DNA of 51,402 nt from positions 1-51,402 of the IMG/VR virus record IMGVR_UViG_3300037847_004211, one strand, 5' to 3'. Position 1 is the stretch's first letter, and each line of letters starts with the position of its first letter. A model generated the notes under the pieces. It had not been told where the DNA came from. It did not search any database and saw nothing but the letters and a program-made list of their open reading frames with translations. This document shows positions 39,948 through 50,871 of this stretch, piece by piece. The translations under genes were made by a program, and so were the position numbers. Origin of the DNA: a virus.

Positions 39948-42900
39948 TGTCAAAAGTAAATTTTTTATCAGGATTATCAGCTGATGCTGAAAATACAGCA
40001 GGTTTAAATGTAGAGTCACCACAAGAAGATATAAATAAATATGATAGTGGTATGCCTGAAGAATTTACTTTAGCAGATTTAAGTTCTATTATAACACAAC
40101 AAGAGGCAAATCAAAACAGGCTTGAAGTACAAGCAAGACAACAAGCACAACAACAAATATTACAAAGAGACACACAGCCTATTAGAGAATTGCAAAGAGG
40201 TTTAGTTGAAGACCAAGAATTTGCAAGTCCAGACGCTGTTATAGGTAGTTTTAGGTCAGATGTTTCAAGAAGTTTTGTTGCAGGCTGGGGTGATTTAGTA
40301 GAAGGCACAGGAAATTCATATGATTTTTTAACATCTTTAATTACACCATGGGAAGCAAAAGTAGAAACTAGTATTGGTAATTGGTTAAGAGATACAGGAA
40401 AAAAAATACAAAATAATAATGCAGTATATGCAGACGCATCTTTAGACGAAGTTAGTTGGGCAGATTTAGCAAATGAAGAATTTTGGTCAACAAAAGTTGC
40501 TAGACTATTACCATATGCTTTATCTTTTATTGTACCATATGCTACAGGCGCAAGAATAGGTGGTAAACTTTTAATAGGTGCAGCAGGAAGATATGGAAAA
40601 CTTGGTAAAGGATTAAAAGGCTATGAATTTAAAACAAAAGGTTCTGGTGTTTTAGGCAAGTTAGCTTTTGATGCAGGAACAAAAGGTGTTCAGTTAACTA
40701 AAGCAGGTAAATTGTCTTCAGGTTTAATTGGTGGAGGTATGACTGCTAATTTAACAGAAGGGGCATATGTTGCAGGAGAAGCACTAAGAGAAGCAAAAGA
40801 AAAAGGCTTAGGAGATAAAGCGGCAGAAAGTATAGCGGCAAATGTTTATTTAGACAACATGAAATGGATGGCATTTGACATAGTACAATTTGGTATTGCC
40901 TTTGGAGGCTTAGGTAGGGTAACAGCTGGTTTGACAAAATTTGGAGCGGATAAAAAAAGTTTTTTAGCTAAAATTTCCCCTATATTAGCTAATACAACAG
41001 GTTTAGCAGCAGTAGAAGGTGGCTTTGAACAGTATCAAGAAGTATATCAAGAATGGATTAAAAGAAAAGCTATAGCAGAAAACGAAGGTGATGATTTTAT
41101 GTCATATAGTGAGTTTTTTGCTTCTCCAGAAATGAAAGAAACAAGAGTTAGTGCATTTGCTTTAGGAGCTGTAATGGGTGCGCAAGGAGGATTTATAGAT
41201 GCGCAAGCAGAAAGAAGCTACCAATTAGAAGAAAAGAAAAAGAAAGCAAATAATATTATAGGAGGAGATAATGAATTAGGTGAACTTAAATACACAGAAA
41301 AAGCATTAGCAGAATCTATTATAGACCATAATGGAAGTGGAGATTATGCAAGAGCTTTTTTAGCTGACCAATTATCAAATAATAGAATATCACAAGAAAC
41401 ACATGATACTTATATACAGGCTGTAGAAAAATATGAAGAAATATACAATAGGTATAATGTAGAAGAAAATCTAATGGATAATGCAAAAGCTGAAATATTT
41501 AGAGAGCAGCTTTACATAGAAGAACAAAAAGCACAATTAGAAGTTTTAAAAGAAAGTAAAGAAGAAGCAATAAAAAACGCTAATGAAATATTTAAAAACG
41601 ACCCAAAAGGATTACAAGAAAGATTAGAACAAATTGAAGAAGAATTTGGAGAAGTTGCAGAAAATGCTATAAGAAAAAATATTGCTACATCAGAATCAAG
41701 AATAGCTAATATATATAAGTTAAAAAGAAAAAAACTAACTAAAAAAGGTGTTCCAAAAAAATCTTCTACAGGTTTGTCACAAGAAGAATATGAAAAGTTT
41801 TCAAAAAAAGAGGTAGAAAAAAAACAACAAGAAAAAGCAGATAGGCCTGGATTATTAAGAAGAGCAGTTGGTGCAATAAAAGGAGCTGCTGGTAAGGTAA
41901 AAGAAGTTGTTACATCACCAAAAGAAACAGCACAAAAAATATCAGATGAATTAAAAAGTGCTGCGACTACATTTAAAAATAGTGCTTTTGCAAAAAAACA
42001 AGGACAAAATTTAAAAAATATAATGTCTAAAGCTGGAGGTATAGTAGATGCAGCAATAGATAAATCAAAAATGACTTTATCAGAAGCACAGGCAGCAGCT
42101 GTTGCAGCAGTCAAAGCATCTGATATAAAAGGAAAAACAAAAGCATTATATGATTATGTTAGACAATTTGTAAAAAATAAATATGATAATGATAGTGATG
42201 TAAGCATGGAAGAAACTATAGATGCAGAATTTCAAGATGTAACAGAAATGGAAACTATAGACATGACTGACCCGCAAAATATAACCGTATCAAGTGAAGA
42301 AGTTTTAGAAGAATTGAAAAAAAGAAATGAAGATGATGTTTATACAAAAGAACAATATAAAGAAGTAGAAAAAGAATTAAAGCAAAAGAAAGCTGAAGAA
42401 AACAAACAAAAACAAAAAGAGTCTAAAGAAGACGTAAAAAAAAAAGACCAAATTAAAGTAGAAGACTCTAAAGAGAGTCTTATCAAAAGAATTGGCAATA
42501 AAGTATACGACACCCTTTATAGCACAGCATCTAAAACAAAAGCAGCTGTAGTAGCATTATTTGATAATGTTAAATATAAAGCAGCAGGTGAATACAGCGA
42601 AGCACAATTTAAGCTTGATAAATACAATTATGTTAAAGTTGCTTTAAGAGACCATATAAATAAAAAATTTCCAAATAAAAATATAGTAGTAGTAGAAGAA
42701 GAATTTTTAGATTCTTTTGGATTTAAACAAACTTCACTTGTTATGAGTAGTGTAGTATTAGTAACTACTAATGAAGCTCTACAAACGGGTCTAATACACG
42801 AATTAGGACATCCTTATTATAAAATAAACAAAGACACAGCATTTATAAAAGCTTTAAATAAACTGTTAGTAAAAACAGATTTATATCAAACAATAAAAGA

Positions 42901-45900
42901 TAATTACCCAGACTATGTAATGTTTAAATTTGGGAAAGCTAAATTAACAGCAGGTGAAATATATTATGAATTAAGAGATAATATAAACAATGCAAATGAT
43001 TCTGATTTAAAAAATATAATAAATAGAATAACAAATGCTAAAAATGAAAAAGATATGTTACAGGCATATTTTGCTTTTAATAAATTTATAGTAGACAATA
43101 ATATTGCAAAAGAATTACCACAGCTACAACAAGAAGGTTTGTTAGAAGAAGTTTTTGCAACTACATTAGAAAGATATGCTAAAGACGGCATAAACTCTAT
43201 ATTGCCTAATAAAAAAGATGCGCAACAATTTGAAAATGAAATACAAAAAATGTGGAAGTCTACTAAAAAAGGAGCTCCTACAGAAGAAGAGGCGAAACAA
43301 CTATTAACTATAGCTGTGCCACAAACAAAAGATATGACGCTTGAGAATGCATTTAAATATGTATTAGCAAACTTAAGTGATAATTCTATTGTGCCTAAAG
43401 TAACAAATTCAAAAAAAGGCAAACAAATAAATTATAAAAGAAAGTTATTTAAAAGAATATCATATCAGTCACAACTAGAAAAAATTATTGATAAATATAA
43501 AAATGAAAAAGTTAGTGATAAAGTTAAACTGATAAATATAACAAGAGAATTATATGAAGAATTAGGAGCTCCTGATATTGATGAAGCAACACAAAAATTA
43601 ATACAAAATCATATACAAGCTAGATTAGAACAAAAAAAGATAAGCGATACAATAGATGTTTTATTAGAATTAGAAGATACTGTAATAGAAGAAACTGAAG
43701 ACATTGGAATAAACTATGATGATAAGAACTGGAGCGATAGTAAAAAATATAGAGATATATTAAATGCATATTCTAAAAGTAGAAGCACACCAGACAATTT
43801 AGTAAAGCTAAATAAATTACGAAAAGAATTTTTATTAATAACATTTAGAAATAAAGCCGCTTCACCTGCTGAGTTTGCTCAAGAAGTAAGAAACTCTGAC
43901 GTAGAAATTGTACAAGATTTTGTAGCTTTTTTAGAAGAAAGCAAACAACATAAAGATAGGGTTAATAGTATATTAGAAGGTTTTGGAATAAACTATTCAG
44001 GATTGGTAATAGAAAGATTTTTTAATTTTGACCACACATCAAAAGGAATAGTAGGTAAATCTATGTTAAGCTCTATAGAAAAAAGATGGATTGATTCTAG
44101 TGTAAAAGCTGCACAAAAAGCACAAGGAACAAAAAATCAAAATCCACAGTTTCATAAAGACATAGAACAAATGTTAAAAAAAGACATAACGCCTGATGAA
44201 GCTATAGCTATTATACAAAAAGTATTTGCTGGAGTAGATGAATTAAACCATTTAGATTTAGATACAATTAAAACACAAAAAATAAATTATAAAACACAAG
44301 GGTTAAGATATGTTCATGAAATACTAAATGATAAAAGAAATAAAAAACAATTTTACAACAATACGTATGGAGTTCAATTTTTATCAGGATTTAAAGATGT
44401 TTATAGAGGTATATTAGAAAATTCTAGATTAGAAAATCAAGTAATAGGAATACAAGATGTAAATAATAATCGTGTATCAATATTAAATAAAGAAAGCTCT
44501 ATATACAAAACAATAAATAATCTTAAGCAAGAATATAAAAATAATCCAGGTGAGTTTATTAAAAATTATGATACAGAAAATAATTTTATATATAATTCAA
44601 TAATAAACAATGTAGATGTTGATTTATTACAGTCTGGAGGTTTGTTTTCTAATATTACAAATAAAAAAGCATCATATGACCAGCTACAGACTACAGAAAA
44701 ATTAATAATAGAATTATTAGGTTTTGTAAAAGCAGAAGATTTTTATTTACAATCTATAGGAACATTAGCGGATAGTAAAAGAAGTTATTATGTACTAACT
44801 CCAAAATTAAATAAAAAAGAAATAAAGCAACAGTTTGATAAATTTATTGAGTTAGGATATGATAAATATACATATCAAGATGGAAGTCCAGTTGTTAATT
44901 TAGATGAAATAACACAAACTATTGACATAATAGACAAGATACAAAGAAGTGAATTTAAAAATTTAGCTAAAGGCACAACTAGAGACGAAATAAGACAATA
45001 TGTAGTTAATAGCATTATACAAAAGTTTTATATACAACAGGCCTTAATTGGAGACCACAGATTTTTTAAAAATGAAAAAGACTATGTTAAAAGAGCTAAA
45101 GGAGCGTCAGCAATGCATACACAGCCATTTAAAGATACTCCTATAGAAGTTTTAGTATATGAAGACATAGGTATTGAAACTGATGGTGGAGGCTATATAA
45201 CGCAAGAACAAGCAAAACATATAAATAATTCTTTTTCTGATGTAATAGATGTTGGAGAGGTATATAAGTTTGTTTATTATAATATAGAAACAAATAATAA
45301 AAATAAAAATATATACAAAAGACCAACATATTTAAAGTTTAATGTTCAAACAATAACGCTTGAAGAAGAAGAAAAAAATCCTGTATTAAAAAAAATAGCA
45401 GATGATATTAGAGCAAGACAAAAAATTATTGCAGATAGTCAAGGTATAGATGCCGACCATAGTCATTTAGTTATTGCAACATTTGAATCTGGAGCAAAAG
45501 CATATAATAAAAATTTTATACACAATATAGACGACAGTATAGATACAATTAATGAAAAACAAAATGAATTGTACTATGATGGAGATATTAATACAGATAC
45601 ATATAAATGGACAGGTATAGATGGAAATGGTTTAGGTATACAGGTTGAATTAGATAGATTAAGACAATCAAGAAGTTTAGGTAGTCAAGTATTACCAAAT
45701 ATATTACCTGGTGTTATATCTGAATCTAATATAGAGTTAATGACAGAAATATATGAAAATGTAATTGCTGATTTAGTTGAGTCTTTAGAAAACAATTCTA
45801 CTAATATAATTAAAAATAATAATGAATTAAATAATAAAGACAAACAACAAATAATTACTTTATTAGAAAAAGAAAAAAATGAATTAGCAGGAAATATAAC

Positions 45901-48900
45901 AGAAGAAGGTTTTGGTTTAGAAAATGTAGAGCTATCTAAAATAGCTAGTAGGCATTTACCTATATTGTATAATAAAATAAAAAAAATATACAATAATAGA
46001 ATATCAAAAGATGGAGGTATGTTAGAAACTCCAGGCTCTATAGGAATACAAGGAGCTAGTGCTGGATATAATTTAAATCATTTTAAAACAGTAAATGAAC
46101 TTATAGAGTTAAATGAAGATACCGACTATGCAGAACAATTAGAAATACTTGTAAAACAAGGTAAAGGTGATTATGTAGTTAGTGAAGCAATAGTGCCAAA
46201 TTACTATAAAACAGGTAAAATGAAAATGAAAAAGGGTACATTATTTTTAGGTTCAAGAATACCTATACATGGACCGCCATCTAATGTTGTTTTTATAGTA
46301 AAAGATTTTCATAGTAAGGGAAAAAAATATGACAATGGTTCACAGTCTCCTAGGTCTATAATAACTATACCATCTGAAATATCAAAGATTATGGGTTCAG
46401 ATTTAGATGGTGATGCAATATATGTGCAAACACAATATCCTAGTGAGTTTACAGAATATGTAGGTGTAGACCCAGTATTGTCACCAAAAAAACAAAGAGT
46501 AAATAAAATACTAGACAATATATATAAAATATATTCATCAGAAGAATACAAAATGCGTAGAGAAAAAGCTATAGATTTTGAAAAAGAAGTTGATGCTATA
46601 CTAGTTGATTTAGAAAAGAAAAACAAAACAAAAAGAAATAGTCAGTTAAATCCATTAGGAGATTCACAATATTATAATGATAATATACCAGCTAAAAAAA
46701 GTATTGGAACATTAGCATCTCTTAATAAAACACTTAATATAGTAGCGCATACAAATGTAAAATTAGAAAACCCAATAACTTTAGGAAACAAAACTATAGA
46801 TAGAATACAGGACAATAATGATATGTCTTGGTTTGTTGTAGCACAAGCCTTAAATATTGCTTTAGACAATGCAAAACATCAGCAAGCGTATAGACTTGGG
46901 TTAACTCCGCAAACAGCTGCACATTTTGCTATATTATTAAGAATGGGTTTTGATTTAAAAACTGTAGCAGAGTTTTACAATAGTGAAGATGTAAAAAACT
47001 ATTTTAAAAATAAAGAAAAAAATAATACAACAGAAAAAGATACAGTAGAAAAACAAAAAATACCAGTAAATCCAGAGGTGGAATCAATATTGGAAAATCT
47101 TAATAATATAAACAAAGAATTAATTGTTATAACACAAGCAGTAGATTTTTATAAAAATATAAATGAAAACTCATATGTTGTAGAATCATTGTTAGAAAAT
47201 ATAAAAGCAGAAACAAAAGCATTAAATAACTCTGATATGGATAGAGTAAAAAACAATCCATTAGTAAAGCATTCAGAAAATATGTTGCAAAGGTCTTTAA
47301 CAAAATCATATGCTACAGATTTTATGAGAACAGGAGAATCGCAAAGATTTATGGAAATGTTAGACAAATACATAAATTATACAAAGTTTACAGATATACC
47401 TAAATTAGAAAAAATTATAAAAACATACCAAGTTTTAAAAATAGGACAGATTATAAATGCTGAATATGAAGGTTTACTGTCAAATGAAATAGAATTTAAT
47501 GATGCCTTTGGAAATAACAATAAAACATTATATACTGAGTTTTTAAAAATAAAAACAAATAATCCTGATAATAAATTTTTAAATGAATTACTAACTGTTC
47601 AAAGTGATGAACAAAGCGGAAAAGCAATAAACATAAGATTAAATCCAAAAGTTGTAAATAAAGATATAATTAATGAAAGTGCTATAGCTTATTACAAAAG
47701 TCAATTTAATAAGCTGTCTAAAGAAGAACAAGAACTTATTTTAAAAATAGAATTTTTACAAAATGGTTTAGGTTTTTATAACCAAAGTTTTTTACCTTTT
47801 ATGTCTACTGATATGGTAAGTCGTATAAGTAACGCAGTAGATAATTATTTTGTTGATAAAAAAATAGAAGGCGTAGACTATAACATAGAACAAGTAAAAA
47901 AAGATTTAGTTGTAGTAATGTCAAAAAATGCAGAAGCATTAACTGATAAACAAACTAATAATTTATTTGAGTCTTCATATTATAAAAAATTAAACAAAAC
48001 AAAATTATTTGAGACAAAAAATGATTTAATGTCTCATGCACAAAACAAAACACCAAGAACAAATACAAACTATAAAAGAAATTTATATTTTGGAAATAAA
48101 GATAGCGAGTATTCTAAACTAAAATCAAAATTAACTTTTAAACAATGGTCAGAAGGTCATCAAGGAACTAGAGCAGATTATAATAAATATTCTGAAGACT
48201 ATGATGATATGAAAAGTTTTGAAGAACAATGGATAGATACTGGTAAATTAGAAACTCTTAGTTTTAAAGAATTATATTTTTTACATGACAGGTATTCTAA
48301 TTTAAGCAATGGAACTAATGATACAGCTATACAGCAAATTAAAGATGTTATGGCTCGCAAAGCATTTATAACTCAAAGCAAAAAAATAAAACAAGCTGCA
48401 CAAAAAGCAGGTATGGATGTTAAAGACCCAAAAGACATGACCACAATACAAAAATGGTTTGGGGCAAATAATATACCGCACACTAATCCTGATATACAAT
48501 TTTTAATAAATACATTAGAACAGCAATACAAAGAATATGTTATTGAAAACAAAAAATATGCAGACAGAATAAATAAAGCTGCTAATGATTTACATCAAAG
48601 TAAAAAAAGAGAACTAAGATTTATTATTAATCCATCACAAAGAAATAAAATATTATACGGAAATATGATAACTCAAACACAAAATGGTTTAGAGTTAAGA
48701 AATAGAAAAAGATTTTTAACAACTAATCCTTCAGCAGAACAAATTGCTTTTTATGATTTACTTGTTGAAATTACTGGTGAGTTTTCTAAATTTTTACCAG
48801 AAAACAAAAGAAGAAAAAATTATATACCACATGTAACGTCTGGTGTAATGGAAGCTATGGGCGCTAGAGGATTATTTGGTTTATATGCATATTATACAGG

Positions 48901-50473
48901 TTCTGAATCTGATATAGCTAGAGTTAAAGTATTTGGTGTAAATGAAAATGGAAACGAAGTTCTTATGGCTTATGGCGACTGGAAACAATATTATGGAGAA
49001 AGAAATAATAAAATAGATTTACCATCAGGTAGGGCTATTAAAGATTTATATAAATTAAAATTAAAAGCAAAAAAGTTTGCAAAGTTAGGACAAAATGAAG
49101 ACGGTAGTGCTCTTGATATTAGTAGTATGGAAGCAGACAGTTTAGTTGGTGGAGAAGCTTTTAACAGATTTACAGCTAGAAGAACTGTTAGAGCTAAAAT
49201 GATACCTACGTTTGATTTAGGCAAAGCTCTAAAAGAATATGTAAAAGCAAGTTTATTTGTAAAAGGTAATGATAACTTTATAGGATTTCATTATACAACA
49301 CCATTAATTGATGCTGTTATAGAATACAATCAAAGCAAAGGAAATAAAAATGCAGCGCAATATTTAACTAAAGTTTGGAAAGAAAACTTTTTACAAAACA
49401 AAAAACCTGTAGGAGTTTTAGGAGAAGGAGTAGATAAATATGTTGATGGGTTTGTAAAACTAACATCATTAATACAATTAGGTATGAACCCATTTGTTGC
49501 AACTGGTAACATATTAGCAGGTAAATATCAAGAACTACGTAAACGAGGAGGTAATCAGTTTATATTAGGAGAAAAAAGATATTGGAGAGATGTAGATAAA
49601 ACTAAAGAAATACTTAGTAAGTATAGAGTAATAGAATATAGTATAGATGAATTGGTAGAAAGCACTAATGCTATAGATAAAGCTGCATTCTGGTTTATGG
49701 ATATTTCTGAAAAATGGATACAAGGAGCAGCATTTTTAGGAGAATTAACAGAACAAGAATTTAATTCTGGCATTATATCTGATGAAAGAGTAAACGAAAT
49801 AAATGCAAAAATAGCAACAGTACATGGTGAAGGATATACAAGAATAGACCAAAGATATTTACAATTATATTCATTGGGTAGAGCTGTTTTGCAATTTAAA
49901 AGATGGTTTGTAACATATCTATTTGATAGATTTAGCGCTGAAGAAATAAATAGATTTGGACAGCACACTATAGGTTCATATACAGCTGGTAGTGTAGCTG
50001 CAAAAAAGGTATTTAATATGATTATTGATAGAGGTAAATTTGGTAGACAAGAAGTGTTAGACTCTTATAATGATTTATCAGAAGTAGAAAAAGAAGAATT
50101 AAAAGTACTGCTAAGAGGTGCAGGTATATCTATGATTACCTTATTATTAGCTACTTCATTTATGAAAGATGATGATGATGACAATAAAGCTATTGGTAAG
50201 TTTTTATATGGAGCTTATGGAGACATGACTGTAGTTACAGACTATAAAAGACACATAAACTATACATTAACACCAGCAGCATGGAGCACACAACAAAATA
50301 CAGTAAGGTTTATTAAAGATGTTGTAAGCGCCGAAAGAGCAACAAAAGAAAGTAGATATTTACAAAAAGGAGATTATAGAGCTAAATCATCTTTATTAAA
50401 AATTATTCCGTTTAAGTATCCAATAAGTCAACTTGTTGAATATGAAAACAGAATGGAAACAGAAACAAATTAA
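39947..50473 (+). CDS. giant virion protein (3508 aa) with zincin-like metallopeptidase and RNA polymerase-like two-barrel region
   Basis: It takes up about a fifth of the map. Residues about 170-420 hold hydrophobic segments, 500-830 charged coiled coil. HELGH at 951-955 plus a downstream EE pair (1067-1068) is a zincin signature. A region around D1746 (TDGGGYIT) and K1851 (FESGAKAYN) resembles the first polymerase barrel. R2104 (GSRIPIHG), then GSDLDGDAIYV with DLDGD at 2152-2156, matches the metal-binding DxDGD of the second barrel in crAss-like phage, YonO and QDE-1 polymerases. ALDNAK follows downstream. The C-terminus has a hydrophobic helix before DDDDD. Proposed job: injected RNA polymerase for early genes; the peptidase may free it. 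Motifs are seen, function is inferred. Confidence 0.72.
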   Translation: MSKVNFLSGLSADAENTAGLNVESPQEDINKYDSGMPEEFTLADLSSIITQQEANQNRLEVQARQQAQQQILQRDTQPIRELQRGLVEDQEFASPDAVIGSFRSDVSRSFVAGWGDLVEGTGNSYDFLTSLITPWEAKVETSIGNWLRDTGKKIQNNNAVYADASLDEVSWADLANEEFWSTKVARLLPYALSFIVPYATGARIGGKLLIGAAGRYGKLGKGLKGYEFKTKGSGVLGKLAFDAGTKGVQLTKAGKLSSGLIGGGMTANLTEGAYVAGEALREAKEKGLGDKAAESIAANVYLDNMKWMAFDIVQFGIAFGGLGRVTAGLTKFGADKKSFLAKISPILANTTGLAAVEGGFEQYQEVYQEWIKRKAIAENEGDDFMSYSEFFASPEMKETRVSAFALGAVMGAQGGFIDAQAERSYQLEEKKKKANNIIGGDNELGELKYTEKALAESIIDHNGSGDYARAFLADQLSNNRISQETHDTYIQAVEKYEEIYNRYNVEENLMDNAKAEIFREQLYIEEQKAQLEVLKESKEEAIKNANEIFKNDPKGLQERLEQIEEEFGEVAENAIRKNIATSESRIANIYKLKRKKLTKKGVPKKSSTGLSQEEYEKFSKKEVEKKQQEKADRPGLLRRAVGAIKGAAGKVKEVVTSPKETAQKISDELKSAATTFKNSAFAKKQGQNLKNIMSKAGGIVDAAIDKSKMTLSEAQAAAVAAVKASDIKGKTKALYDYVRQFVKNKYDNDSDVSMEETIDAEFQDVTEMETIDMTDPQNITVSSEEVLEELKKRNEDDVYTKEQYKEVEKELKQKKAEENKQKQKESKEDVKKKDQIKVEDSKESLIKRIGNKVYDTLYSTASKTKAAVVALFDNVKYKAAGEYSEAQFKLDKYNYVKVALRDHINKKFPNKNIVVVEEEFLDSFGFKQTSLVMSSVVLVTTNEALQTGLIHELGHPYYKINKDTAFIKALNKLLVKTDLYQTIKDNYPDYVMFKFGKAKLTAGEIYYELRDNINNANDSDLKNIINRITNAKNEKDMLQAYFAFNKFIVDNNIAKELPQLQQEGLLEEVFATTLERYAKDGINSILPNKKDAQQFENEIQKMWKSTKKGAPTEEEAKQLLTIAVPQTKDMTLENAFKYVLANLSDNSIVPKVTNSKKGKQINYKRKLFKRISYQSQLEKIIDKYKNEKVSDKVKLINITRELYEELGAPDIDEATQKLIQNHIQARLEQKKISDTIDVLLELEDTVIEETEDIGINYDDKNWSDSKKYRDILNAYSKSRSTPDNLVKLNKLRKEFLLITFRNKAASPAEFAQEVRNSDVEIVQDFVAFLEESKQHKDRVNSILEGFGINYSGLVIERFFNFDHTSKGIVGKSMLSSIEKRWIDSSVKAAQKAQGTKNQNPQFHKDIEQMLKKDITPDEAIAIIQKVFAGVDELNHLDLDTIKTQKINYKTQGLRYVHEILNDKRNKKQFYNNTYGVQFLSGFKDVYRGILENSRLENQVIGIQDVNNNRVSILNKESSIYKTINNLKQEYKNNPGEFIKNYDTENNFIYNSIINNVDVDLLQSGGLFSNITNKKASYDQLQTTEKLIIELLGFVKAEDFYLQSIGTLADSKRSYYVLTPKLNKKEIKQQFDKFIELGYDKYTYQDGSPVVNLDEITQTIDIIDKIQRSEFKNLAKGTTRDEIRQYVVNSIIQKFYIQQALIGDHRFFKNEKDYVKRAKGASAMHTQPFKDTPIEVLVYEDIGIETDGGGYITQEQAKHINNSFSDVIDVGEVYKFVYYNIETNNKNKNIYKRPTYLKFNVQTITLEEEEKNPVLKKIADDIRARQKIIADSQGIDADHSHLVIATFESGAKAYNKNFIHNIDDSIDTINEKQNELYYDGDINTDTYKWTGIDGNGLGIQVELDRLRQSRSLGSQVLPNILPGVISESNIELMTEIYENVIADLVESLENNSTNIIKNNNELNNKDKQQIITLLEKEKNELAGNITEEGFGLENVELSKIASRHLPILYNKIKKIYNNRISKDGGMLETPGSIGIQGASAGYNLNHFKTVNELIELNEDTDYAEQLEILVKQGKGDYVVSEAIVPNYYKTGKMKMKKGTLFLGSRIPIHGPPSNVVFIVKDFHSKGKKYDNGSQSPRSIITIPSEISKIMGSDLDGDAIYVQTQYPSEFTEYVGVDPVLSPKKQRVNKILDNIYKIYSSEEYKMRREKAIDFEKEVDAILVDLEKKNKTKRNSQLNPLGDSQYYNDNIPAKKSIGTLASLNKTLNIVAHTNVKLENPITLGNKTIDRIQDNNDMSWFVVAQALNIALDNAKHQQAYRLGLTPQTAAHFAILLRMGFDLKTVAEFYNSEDVKNYFKNKEKNNTTEKDTVEKQKIPVNPEVESILENLNNINKELIVITQAVDFYKNINENSYVVESLLENIKAETKALNNSDMDRVKNNPLVKHSENMLQRSLTKSYATDFMRTGESQRFMEMLDKYINYTKFTDIPKLEKIIKTYQVLKIGQIINAEYEGLLSNEIEFNDAFGNNNKTLYTEFLKIKTNNPDNKFLNELLTVQSDEQSGKAINIRLNPKVVNKDIINESAIAYYKSQFNKLSKEEQELILKIEFLQNGLGFYNQSFLPFMSTDMVSRISNAVDNYFVDKKIEGVDYNIEQVKKDLVVVMSKNAEALTDKQTNNLFESSYYKKLNKTKLFETKNDLMSHAQNKTPRTNTNYKRNLYFGNKDSEYSKLKSKLTFKQWSEGHQGTRADYNKYSEDYDDMKSFEEQWIDTGKLETLSFKELYFLHDRYSNLSNGTNDTAIQQIKDVMARKAFITQSKKIKQAAQKAGMDVKDPKDMTTIQKWFGANNIPHTNPDIQFLINTLEQQYKEYVIENKKYADRINKAANDLHQSKKRELRFIINPSQRNKILYGNMITQTQNGLELRNRKRFLTTNPSAEQIAFYDLLVEITGEFSKFLPENKRRKNYIPHVTSGVMEAMGARGLFGLYAYYTGSESDIARVKVFGVNENGNEVLMAYGDWKQYYGERNNKIDLPSGRAIKDLYKLKLKAKKFAKLGQNEDGSALDISSMEADSLVGGEAFNRFTARRTVRAKMIPTFDLGKALKEYVKASLFVKGNDNFIGFHYTTPLIDAVIEYNQSKGNKNAAQYLTKVWKENFLQNKKPVGVLGEGVDKYVDGFVKLTSLIQLGMNPFVATGNILAGKYQELRKRGGNQFILGEKRYWRDVDKTKEILSKYRVIEYSIDELVESTNAIDKAAFWFMDISEKWIQGAAFLGELTEQEFNSGIISDERVNEINAKIATVHGEGYTRIDQRYLQLYSLGRAVLQFKRWFVTYLFDRFSAEEINRFGQHTIGSYTAGSVAAKKVFNMIIDRGKFGRQEVLDSYNDLSEVEKEELKVLLRGAGISMITLLLATSFMKDDDDDNKAIGKFLYGAYGDMTVVTDYKRHINYTLTPAAWSTQQNTVRFIKDVVSAERATKESRYLQKGDYRAKSSLLKIIPFKYPISQLVEYENRMETETN

Positions 50474-50478
50474 TTCAC

Positions 50479-50486
50479 TATATTTG
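50479..50486 (+). promoter_or_regulatory. -7 promoter element TATATTTG
   Basis: It lies six bases after the giant gene's stop and 22 bp before the ATG at 50509, giving the appendage genes their own transcript. No clear TTG lies at -33. Confidence 0.55.
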
Positions 50487-50508
50487 TAATAATTTAAAAT
50501 AATATAAA

Positions 50509-50871
50509 ATGGCAAACGTTAACGATTTATATAACAAAGGTTTTGGCCAAATGGGTTCTGTATTTAATGATGGAACTGCTGCTATAACACCTCCTAGTAA
50601 TAGAGTATTTATTGCTATTACTTTCTTAGCTGATACTACATTTGATTCAAGCGGTGGTTTAAAAGCTGATACAAGCAATGATGCAATAGAATTTGTAGGA
50701 ACAGAAGCTGCTGCACATAATTTATCTGTAGGGTCAGAAACAGCAATATCTGGTGGTGGTGGACAGCAAATAGATGTTTCTAATACTTTTCCAAAAGGTA
50801 TGACAATCTATGGCAGGTGGACCGAAATAGACCCAGCTTCTGGAACATTAATTGCATACATAGGAGACTAA
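50509..50871 (+). CDS. small virion protein (120 aa), probable appendage component
   Basis: A 120-residue Ala/Gly/Thr-rich beta protein (MANVNDLYNKGFGQMGSVFN, then RVFIAITFLADTTFD, then GMTIYGRWTEIDPASGTLIAYIGD). Coupled by TAATG to the LamG gene. The end pattern (YGRWxxI...GxLIAYxG) is common in small phage surface proteins. No precise family is named. Confidence 0.65.
   Translation: MANVNDLYNKGFGQMGSVFNDGTAAITPPSNRVFIAITFLADTTFDSSGGLKADTSNDAIEFVGTEAAAHNLSVGSETAISGGGGQQIDVSNTFPKGMTIYGRWTEIDPASGTLIAYIGD

Noticed and set aside
41512-42114. 200-codon open frame antisense to the giant virion gene
   Set aside because: It is Ser/Phe/Ala-rich, the mirror of Lys/Glu/Ala-rich coding on the plus strand, with no start signal or neighbours on that strand.
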